Assembly: GCF_013376005.1 (NCBI RefSeq)
Contig: NZ_JABMJK010000005.1
Coordinates: 186,001 to 250,000 of the forward strand
Source: Duganella sp. SG902
GTDB lineage: Bacteria; Pseudomonadota; Gammaproteobacteria; Burkholderiales; Burkholderiaceae_D
Direction of reading: 5' to 3'
DNA length: 64,000 nt
In this document: positions 54,971-61,820 of the stretch, in pieces
How positions within the stretch are numbered: the first letter of the stretch is position 1
Layout of the letters: each line of letters opens with the position of its first letter
Notes under the pieces: model-generated
The model's database searches: none
What the model was told of the DNA's origin: nothing
What the model saw: the letters and a program-made list of their open reading frames with translations, nothing else
Program-made: the position numbers and the translations under genes

Positions 54971-55851
54971 TTTTCCTTACCAAACAGGCCTGCCGGACGC
55001 AGCAGCAACACCACCACCATCACCAGGAACACCACCGTCGACGAAAACTCGGGGTAAAACACTTTGGTCAGGCCCTCGATCACGCCCAATGCCAGGCCGG
55101 TCAGGATGGAGCCCATGATCGACCCCATGCCGCCGATCACCACAACGGCGAATACGACGATAATCAGGTTCTGACCCATCAGGGGCTGCACCTGGATGAT
55201 TGGGGCCGCCAAAACGCCTGCAAAGCCCGCCAAAGCGACGCCGAAGCCATAGGTCAGGGTCACCATCAGCGGCACGTTGATGCCGAAGGCTTCGACCAGC
55301 TTGGGATTCTCGGTGCCGGCCCGCAGGTAGGCGCCCAGTTTGGTCTTCTCGATCACGAACCAGGTGGACAGGCACACCGCCAGCGAGGCCAGCACCACCC
55401 AGGCGCGGTAATTCGGCATCACCATGAAGCCGAGGTCGGTCGCGCCGGCCAGCGCCTCGGGCACCTGGAACGGCTGGCCGGAGACGCCGTAGAACGACCG
55501 GAACACGCCTTCCACCAGCAGCGTGATGCCAAACGTCAGCAGCAGGCCGTACAGATGGTCCAGCTTGTACAGGTGGCGCAGCATGGTCTTCTCGATGAGG
55601 ATGCCGAACGCGCCCACCAGCAGCGGGGCGATGATCAGCATGGCCCAGTAGTTCAGGCCGGCATATTCAATGCCCATCCACGCCAGGAAGGCGCCCAGCA
55701 TGTAGAGCGCGCCGTGGGAGAAGTTGATCACATTGAGCAGGCCGAAGATCACGGCCAGGCCGAGCGACAGCATCGCGTAGAACGAGCCGTTGACCAACCC
55801 CAGCAGTAGCTGGCTCATCATCGCGGGCAAAGGAACGCCGAAGATTTCCAT
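54967..55851 (-). CDS. livH: Branched-chain-type ABC transporter permease LivH
   Basis: A 294-residue permease with the LivH pattern: GLVNGSFYAMLSLGLAVIFGLLNVINFSHGALYMLGAF near the front and VVIGGMGSIMGSILTGLALG near the end. The ATG at 55851 is chosen; an upstream TTG would add six residues. Confidence 0.92.
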   Translation of the reverse strand: MEIFGVPLPAMMSQLLLGLVNGSFYAMLSLGLAVIFGLLNVINFSHGALYMLGAFLAWMGIEYAGLNYWAMLIIAPLLVGAFGILIEKTMLRHLYKLDHLYGLLLTFGITLLVEGVFRSFYGVSGQPFQVPEALAGATDLGFMVMPNYRAWVVLASLAVCLSTWFVIEKTKLGAYLRAGTENPKLVEAFGINVPLMVTLTYGFGVALAGFAGVLAAPIIQVQPLMGQNLIIVVFAVVVIGGMGSIMGSILTGLALGVIEGLTKVFYPEFSSTVVFLVMVVVLLLRPAGLFGKEK

Positions 55852-55881
55852 GGGAATCCACAATTTCAAGTGTCAGAGGAA

Positions 55882-55963
55882 CCGTCATTCCGGCGCAGGC
55901 CGGAATCCATAGAACGCTGGCCATCACGCTCAGCATGGATTCCGGCTTCCGCCGGAATGACGG
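55882..55963. repeat. REP doublet between livK and livH
   Basis: Two inverted REP units (55882-55910 and 55935-55963) with a 24-bp spacer. Located between livK and livH in the same operon, it may reduce downstream expression or stabilise the livK mRNA. Confidence 0.85.
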
Positions 55964-55977
55964 GGGGGTGGGTCAGC

Positions 55978-57174
55978 TTATTTCCAGAGGCTGCACTTGG
56001 TTTCCGCCTTGGTGGCGTAGGCCTGGTCGCCCGGAATGGTGGCGACCACCTTGTAGTAATCCCACGGATATTTCGATTCCGCGGGCTTCTTCACTTCCAT
56101 CAGGTACATATCGTGCACCATGCGGCCATCCGGACGGATCACACCGTTCTTGGCGAACATGTCGTTGATCTTGTTGGCCTTGAGGTAGGCGATCACCTTG
56201 TCGGCATCGTCGGTGCCGACCGCCTTCACCGCCTTCAGGTAATTGCTGGCGGCCGAGAAGTCGGCGGCTTGCAGCATCGACGGCTCTTTCTTCATCTTGG
56301 AGAAATAGCGCTTCGACCACTCGCGGGTTTCCGGATTGGCGTCCCAGTACCAGCCATCGGTCAGGTACATGCCCTGCGTCAGGTTCAAGCCCAGCGAATG
56401 CACGTCATTGATGAAGATCAGCAAACCGGCCAGTTTCATCTTCTTGGTGATGCCGAATTCGTTGGCGGCCTTGATCGAGTTGATGGCGTCGCCGCCGGCG
56501 TTGGCCAGGCCCAGGATCTGCGCGCCCGACGATTGCGCCTGCAACAGGAAGGACGAGAAGTCCGACGCCGACAGCGGATGCTTCACCGCGCCCAGCACCT
56601 TGCCGCCGCCCGCCTTTACCACCTCCGCCGTGTCCTTTTCCAGCGACTGGCCGAAAGCGTAGTCGGCGGTCATGAAGTACCAGTTCTTGCCGCCCTGCTT
56701 CACAATCGCGCCGCCGGTACCGCGCGCCAGCGCGATGGTGTCGTAGGCGTAGTGGATGGTGTAAGGCGTGCACTCCTCGTTGGTCAAACGGGCCGAGCCG
56801 GCGCCGATCGAGATGAAGACTTTTTTCTTCTCGGCGGCGATCTTGGCCATCGCCAGGTTGGCGCCCGAGTTGGTGCCGCCGATCAGCATGTCCACGCCCT
56901 GCTGGTCGAACCATTCGCGCGCCTTGGAGGCGGCGATGTCGGCCTTGTTCTGGTGGTCGGCCGAGATGAATTCGATCTTCTTGCCGTTGATGTTGCCGCC
57001 GGCATCGGCAATCGCCATCTTGATGGCTTCGGCGCCGCCGGCGCCGTCGATGTCCGTGTACAAGCCGGACATGTCCGTGATGAAGCCGATCTTGACGGTG
57101 TCGCCCGAAATTTGCGCGTGGGCGGCGAAGGATGCACAAGCTGCGGCTGCGAGGGTGATAGCTTTGATTTTCAT
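55978..57174 (-). CDS. livK: Branched-chain-type ABC transporter substrate-binding protein LivK
   Basis: A 398-residue periplasmic protein with a signal peptide (MKIKAITLAAAACASFAAHAQ), which fixes the start at 57174. The mature part has IGFITDMSGLYTDIDGAGG and VDMLIGGTNSGANLAMAKIA, typical of type-I binding proteins. Its partner ATPases and permeases are adjacent. Substrate not determinable. Confidence 0.9.
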   Translation of the reverse strand: MKIKAITLAAAACASFAAHAQISGDTVKIGFITDMSGLYTDIDGAGGAEAIKMAIADAGGNINGKKIEFISADHQNKADIAASKAREWFDQQGVDMLIGGTNSGANLAMAKIAAEKKKVFISIGAGSARLTNEECTPYTIHYAYDTIALARGTGGAIVKQGGKNWYFMTADYAFGQSLEKDTAEVVKAGGGKVLGAVKHPLSASDFSSFLLQAQSSGAQILGLANAGGDAINSIKAANEFGITKKMKLAGLLIFINDVHSLGLNLTQGMYLTDGWYWDANPETREWSKRYFSKMKKEPSMLQAADFSAASNYLKAVKAVGTDDADKVIAYLKANKINDMFAKNGVIRPDGRMVHDMYLMEVKKPAESKYPWDYYKVVATIPGDQAYATKAETKCSLWK

Positions 57175-57199
57175 TGTCGTCTCCTTCAGATTGTCGTTC

Positions 57200-57907
57200 T
57201 TAAACACCGAGAAGCTCGTTCAACACCGGCATCTTGGCGCTCAACTCAGATGCAACAAAGGTCTCCACAATCTGACCGTGTTCCATCACATAAAACCGGT
57301 CGGCCAGCGGCGCCGCAAACCGGAAATTCTGTTCCACCATGACGATGGTGTAGCCCTTGGATTTCAGGGTCGTGATCATGCGCGCCAGGCCCTGCACGAT
57401 CACCGGCGCCAGGCCTTCCGAGATTTCATCGAGCAGCAGCAGGCGCGCGCCGGTGCGCAGGATGCGCGCCACCGCCAGCATCTGCTGCTCGCCGCCCGAC
57501 AGGCGGGTGCCCTGGCTGTGCTTGCGTTCCTCCAGGTTGGGGAACATCTGATAGATTTCCGCCACCGACATGCCCTTGTCCGCGCCGTTCAACTGCGGCG
57601 GCAGCATCAGGTTTTCCTCGGTCGACAGCGAGGAGAAAATGCCGCGCTCTTCCGGGCAATAGCCAATGCCGAGGTGGGCGATCTTGTGCGTCTGCAGGCC
57701 GATCGCCTCCTGCCCGTTGACCTTGATCGAGCCCTTGCGCGCGCCGGTCAGACCCATGATGGCGCGCAGCGTGGTGGTGCGGCCGGCGCCGTTGCGGCCG
57801 AGCAGCGTCACCACCTCGCCCGGCTGCACCGTCATGTTGACGTTGTGCAGGATGTGCGATTCGCCGTACCACGCCTGCAGGTTGGAGATTTCCAGAGCGG
57901 CCGTCAT
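57200..57907 (-). CDS. livF: Branched-chain-type ABC transporter ATPase LivF (Walker A Arg variant)
   Basis: A 235-residue ATPase. The Walker A reads GRNGAGRTTT: residue 43 is Arg (CGC, codon 57779-57781) where almost all ABC ATPases have Lys. The signature LSGGEQQML, Walker B RLLLLDEISEGLAP and the Q-loop look normal. It shares one base with the livG stop. I recall this Arg in other betaproteobacterial LivF proteins, but could not check. Confidence 0.9.
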   Translation of the reverse strand: MTAALEISNLQAWYGESHILHNVNMTVQPGEVVTLLGRNGAGRTTTLRAIMGLTGARKGSIKVNGQEAIGLQTHKIAHLGIGYCPEERGIFSSLSTEENLMLPPQLNGADKGMSVAEIYQMFPNLEERKHSQGTRLSGGEQQMLAVARILRTGARLLLLDEISEGLAPVIVQGLARMITTLKSKGYTIVMVEQNFRFAAPLADRFYVMEHGQIVETFVASELSAKMPVLNELLGV

Positions 57908-58677
57908 CAGTGCGCTCCTTCCAGGACCGAGGCTTCCGTGCCCATGTACGCTTCCATCACTTGCGGGTTGGTCGAGACCTCGGCGTACGTGCCTTCGGCC
58001 AGCATGGCGCCGCGCTGCAGCACGGAGATTTTGTCGCAGATGCCGGACACCACTTTCATATTGTGTTCGACCATCAGAATGGTGCGGCCGGCCGAGACTT
58101 TCTTGATGAGTTCGGTAACGCGGTGCACGTCCTCGTGCCCCATGCCCTGGGTCGGTTCGTCCAGCAGCATCAGCTCCGGTTCCATCGCCAGCGTGGTGGC
58201 GATTTCCAGCGCGCGCTTGCGGCCGTAGGGCATGTCGACCGTGATGGTGTCGGCGAATTCGGTGAGATCGACCTCGGCCAGCAGCTGCATGGCGCGCTCG
58301 TTGAGCTTGTCCAGCGCGCGCTCGCTTTGCCAGAAAAAGAAACTGGTGCCGAGCTGGCGCTGCAGGCCGATGCGGACATTTTGCAGCACCGTCAGGTGCG
58401 GAAAGACGGCGGAAATCTGAAAGGAGCGGATCACGCCCATGCGGGCGATCTGCGCCGGCCTGGCCGGCGTGATGTCGTTACCGTTGAACAGGATCTGGCC
58501 CGACGTGGGCACAAGGAACTTGGTCAACAAATTGAAGCATGTGGTTTTACCCGCCCCGTTGGGGCCGATCAGCGCGTGGATGTGCCCGCGCTGGACTTTG
58601 AGATTCACATCATTGACCGCGGTAAAACCCTTGAATTCCTTGGTCAAATTCTTTGTTTCCAAGATAACGTCGGACAT
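57907..58677 (-). CDS. livG: Branched-chain-type ABC transporter ATPase LivG
   Basis: A 256-residue ATPase, first gene of the complete liv cluster. Walker A is GPNGAGKTT (residues 38-46) with normal Lys; PYGRKRALEIATTLA replaces the usual signature region as in LivG; Walker B is LMLLDEPTQGM with the H-loop MVEHNMKVV. Confidence 0.93.
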   Translation of the reverse strand: MSDVILETKNLTKEFKGFTAVNDVNLKVQRGHIHALIGPNGAGKTTCFNLLTKFLVPTSGQILFNGNDITPARPAQIARMGVIRSFQISAVFPHLTVLQNVRIGLQRQLGTSFFFWQSERALDKLNERAMQLLAEVDLTEFADTITVDMPYGRKRALEIATTLAMEPELMLLDEPTQGMGHEDVHRVTELIKKVSAGRTILMVEHNMKVVSGICDKISVLQRGAMLAEGTYAEVSTNPQVMEAYMGTEASVLEGAH

Positions 58678-58714
58678 CCTGTCTCCCTGTTATTCTTTTC
58701 AAAGTGCTAAATTT

Positions 58715-58783
58715 TTCTAGATCATACACAGTAACAAATTAGCTAACAATACAGTATAACTACGGTTGGTTTTTGATCTAGAA
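58715..58783 (-). promoter_or_regulatory. liv operon promoter with overlapping inverted repeat
   Basis: On the minus strand, -35 TTGTTA (58749-58744), a 17-base spacer and -10 TATGAT (58726-58721) precede livG. TTCTAGATCA (58715-58724) and TGATCTAGAA (58774-58783) form a perfect 10-bp inverted pair; one half overlaps the -10, the other the stop codon of the GMC gene. Confidence 0.5.
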
Positions 58784-60394
58784 CACGACGCTTTTGACCA
58801 GCTGTGCTGCTTTTTCCGCAATCATGATCGTGGGGGAATTGGTGTTGCCGGAGGTGATGAAGGGCATGACGGACGCGTCCACAACACGCAATCCGGTCAC
58901 GCCTTTTACACGCAACTGGCCGTCAACCACGGCGCTGTGGTCGTCGGCGCGGCCCATCTTGCAAGTGCCGACCGGATGGAAAATCGTGGTGCCGATGGCG
59001 CCTGCGGCCTCGGCCAATTCCTGCTCCGTGCGGTAGTGGATGCCGGGCTTGTATTCCTCCGGCGCGTACTGCCGCAACGCCGGGGCGGCGACGATTTTGC
59101 GCGTCAGCGTCAGTGCTTCGGCGGCGACCTTGCGGTCTTCCGGCGTGCTCAAATACATCGGCGAAATTTTCGGCGGCGCATACGGATCGGCGCTGGCGAT
59201 GCGCACGTGGCCGCGCGAGGTCGGCCGCAGGTTGCACACGCTGGCAGTGAAGGCGGGAAAGGTGTGCAAGGGATCGCCGAATTTTTCCAGCGACAGCGGC
59301 TGCACATGGTATTGCAGATTCGGCGTCGGCTCGCTGTCGTTCGAGCGGGCGAACGCCCCCAGCTGCGACGGCGCCATCGACATCGGCCCGCTCTGGAACA
59401 GCGCGTACTCGAGGCCAATCTTCATCTTGCCGAACCAGTTGGACGCCATCGTGTTCAGCGTGCGCGCCTGCTTGCCAACCTTGTAGACCATGCGCAGTTG
59501 CAGATGGTCTTGCAGGTTTTCGCCGACGCCAGGCAGGTCGACCACGGGCATGATGCCGAGCTCATTCAAGCGCTGCGCGGGACCGATGCCGGAGCATTGC
59601 AAAATCTGCGGACTGCCAACGGCGCCAGCCGCCAACAGGGTTTCCTTATTGGCGCTGGCCAGATATCGTGTACCGCCGCCGGTGAAAATCACGCCCTTGC
59701 ATACGCCATTTTCGATCTGCAAACGTTCAACGTGGCAGCCGGTCATGATGGTCAGGTTCGGCCGGCGCGAGGCGGGTTTCAAAAACGCCTTGGCGGTGTT
59801 CCAGCGGATGCCGCGTTTTTGATTGACCTCGAAATAGCTGCAGCCGGCGTTGTCGCCGCGGTTGAAATCGTCCACTTTCTGGATGCCGACCTGCTCGGCG
59901 GCGTCGCGGAAAGCATCCAGGATTTGCCACGACAAGCGTTGTTTCTCCACCCGCCACAGGCCACCGGCGCCGTGGAATTCGGAGGCGCCGCCGTGGTAAT
60001 CCTCGCTCTTCTTGAACAGCGGCAGCACAGACTCCCAGCGCCAGCTGTCGTCGCCGGTGAGGGCGGCCCAGCGGTCGTAATCGCCGGCCTGGCCGCGCAT
60101 GTAGATCATGCCATTGATGGAGGAACTGCCGCCGAGCACTTTGCCGCGCGGGTAGAGCAGGCTGCGGCCGCCCAGGCCGGGATCGGCCTCGGTACGGAAC
60201 TTCCAGTCGGTGCGGGGATTGTCGATGCAGTGCAAATAGCCGACCGGGATGTGGATCCACACGTAATCGTCGCGTCCGCCCGCCTCGATGAGCAACACTT
60301 CCTTGTCTTTGTCGGCGCTGAGCCGGTTGGCCAATACACAGCCGGCTGAGCCGGCGCCTATGATGATGTAATCGTAGCTACCTGCTGATTCCAA
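58778..60394 (-). CDS. GMC family oxidoreductase (choline dehydrogenase-like)
   Basis: A 538-residue FAD enzyme. The FAD motif is YIIIGAGSAGCVLANRLS, the GMC signature includes GKVLGGSSSINGMIYMRG, and the active-site region is IFHPVGTCKMG with NTNSPTIMIAEKAA (His and Asn). Such enzymes oxidise choline, alcohols or polyethylene glycol. Neighbours do not include betaine genes, so choline as substrate is doubtful. Confidence 0.9.
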   Translation of the reverse strand: MESAGSYDYIIIGAGSAGCVLANRLSADKDKEVLLIEAGGRDDYVWIHIPVGYLHCIDNPRTDWKFRTEADPGLGGRSLLYPRGKVLGGSSSINGMIYMRGQAGDYDRWAALTGDDSWRWESVLPLFKKSEDYHGGASEFHGAGGLWRVEKQRLSWQILDAFRDAAEQVGIQKVDDFNRGDNAGCSYFEVNQKRGIRWNTAKAFLKPASRRPNLTIMTGCHVERLQIENGVCKGVIFTGGGTRYLASANKETLLAAGAVGSPQILQCSGIGPAQRLNELGIMPVVDLPGVGENLQDHLQLRMVYKVGKQARTLNTMASNWFGKMKIGLEYALFQSGPMSMAPSQLGAFARSNDSEPTPNLQYHVQPLSLEKFGDPLHTFPAFTASVCNLRPTSRGHVRIASADPYAPPKISPMYLSTPEDRKVAAEALTLTRKIVAAPALRQYAPEEYKPGIHYRTEQELAEAAGAIGTTIFHPVGTCKMGRADDHSAVVDGQLRVKGVTGLRVVDASVMPFITSGNTNSPTIMIAEKAAQLVKSVVF

Positions 60395-60412
60395 ATCGTC
60401 CCCCCAAGTTCG

Positions 60413-60493
60413 CCGTCGTCCCCGCGAAGGCGGGGATCCATGCTGAGCGTGATCGCATAGTCAGTATGGATTCCCGCCTGCGCGGGAATGACT
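60413..60493. repeat. REP doublet upstream of the GMC gene
   Basis: Two inverted REP units (60413-60441 and 60466-60493) with a 24-bp spacer. The spacer shares GCTGAGCGTGAT with the reverse complement of the spacer at 55911-55934. Confidence 0.85.
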
Positions 60494-60497
60494 GCGG

Positions 60498-61535
60498 TTA
60501 TATTGCGCTGATCTCCGCCAGCAAGGTCTCCACCAGTTTCGCCGCTGGCATGGGCCGTGCGCGCGCCACGCCGGTGCCGCACCAGAGCGACATCAGCTCA
60601 CTCTCGCCACGCTTGGCCGCCTCCGCGCGGATGGGCGAAGTTAGCGCATTTTGAATAGGATATGGCGGTAGTTGTCGCTCGATAGACGCCATTTCGCGCA
60701 TGAAGCGATTTTCCAGCCCGCGCGCGTACCGGCCGGAAAAAGCGCGGGTCAGCCGGGTCGGATGATTTCCGGCCGTGAGCAGTCGCTGCTTGTACGGCGC
60801 GTTGACGGTGGCCTCGTCGGTCACCAGAAACGCCGTGCCCATCTGCACCGCCTGGGCGCCGGCATCCAGCGCGCGCTTGATATCGGCACCATCCATGATG
60901 CCGCCCGCCGCGATCACGGGAATATTTACCGCCGCCAGCACCGCCGGCAGCAGCTCAAACGTGCCCAGTTTGGCATCTTCCTGCGCGCCAATGAAGGTGC
61001 CGCGATGACCACCGGACTCTACACCCGAGGCGATCACGGCGTCGGCGCCCCTGCTTTCCCACGCCAAGGCTTCATCGACGTGCGTAATCGTGCCGATCAC
61101 GAAAATGCCGGCCTCGTGCAAGCGCTGGATTTGCTGCACGCTCAAGATACCGATGGTAAAACTGGCGACCGCAGGCCGCAGTTCAATCAAGGTTTCAAAC
61201 TGGGCGGAGAAATCTTCGCACCATTTGGCCGGGGTCGGCAGTTCGCTCCAGCCGAACGAAGACCAGTAAGGTTTCAGCCATTCCTTGGCTTGTTCCACCT
61301 CGGCGGCGGACGGTTTCGGCGTGTCTTGCGCGAAGAAATTCAGGCAAAAAGGCTGATCGGTGAGCGCCCGGATCTGCGCGGTTTGGGCGCGGATCGTCTC
61401 CGGCGACAACAAGCAACAGGCCAGCGAACCCAGCGCGCCGGCATTGGACACCGCAGCCACTTGCGCCGGCGTATTAAACCCGCCGGCGGTCGGTCCCTGG
61501 ATGATGGGATGCGGAAAAATGGAAGCCAGCGTCAT
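60498..61535 (-). CDS. Nitronate monooxygenase-like flavoprotein, second copy
   Basis: A 345-residue FMN-dependent TIM-barrel enzyme of the same family as 6315-7268 but longer and clearly different. It has IIQGPTAGGFNTPAQVAAVSNAGALGSL at the N terminus, GVESGGHRGTF with the catalytic His, and IPVIAAGGIMDGADIKRALDAGAQAVQMGTAFL, the phosphate-binding end. This is the class I nitronate monooxygenase pattern. Confidence 0.9.
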   Translation of the reverse strand: MTLASIFPHPIIQGPTAGGFNTPAQVAAVSNAGALGSLACCLLSPETIRAQTAQIRALTDQPFCLNFFAQDTPKPSAAEVEQAKEWLKPYWSSFGWSELPTPAKWCEDFSAQFETLIELRPAVASFTIGILSVQQIQRLHEAGIFVIGTITHVDEALAWESRGADAVIASGVESGGHRGTFIGAQEDAKLGTFELLPAVLAAVNIPVIAAGGIMDGADIKRALDAGAQAVQMGTAFLVTDEATVNAPYKQRLLTAGNHPTRLTRAFSGRYARGLENRFMREMASIERQLPPYPIQNALTSPIRAEAAKRGESELMSLWCGTGVARARPMPAAKLVETLLAEISAI

Positions 61536-61550
61536 CGATCCCCCTCTTTA

Positions 61551-61722
61551 CACCTGTGGATAACCATCTGGATATCCACAGGTGCCAAATGTGAGTAAAC
61601 AAACGAATTTTTGGGACGACTTTTTTTATCCCAAAACAGTTCCCTGCTCATACACGGTTTACACGCCCGCTTATGCAGCCCGTAAACGCCTGATTTTAAT
61701 TCAAAAGCAGCACTTATCCACA
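61551..61722. promoter_or_regulatory. DnaA-box-like cluster with 12-bp dyad
   Basis: TGTGGATAA (61555-61563) and TTATCCACA (61714-61722) are perfect DnaA-box sequences, and ATATCCACA (61572-61580) is one base off. The first two lie in a 12-bp inverted repeat, CACCTGTGGATA / TATCCACAGGTG (61551-61562, 61573-61584). TTTTGGGA/TCCCAAAA (61609-61616, 61629-61636) forms a second dyad. The surrounding 285-base gap is AT-rich. Confidence 0.55.
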
Positions 61723-61760
61723 GAAAAGTGTCGGTGTTAACAACTACCACTATTTTTATA

Positions 61761-61789
61761 TCTACATCTTTAGGGTAAACCGATATACT
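61761..61789 (+). promoter_or_regulatory. Sigma70-like promoter before the GGDEF/EAL gene
   Basis: TCTACA (61761-61766), 17 bases, TATACT (61784-61789), about 30 bases before the TTG start at 61821. The -35 is weak. Confidence 0.35.
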
Positions 61790-61820
61790 GAATTCGCAAA
61801 CAGCCTCTGCCGGAGCCGTT

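Noticed and set aside
61551..61722. Main chromosomal origin oriC
   Set aside because: dnaA, dnaN and rpmH are absent and only three boxes are present; kept as a DnaA-box-like site, not called as an origin.
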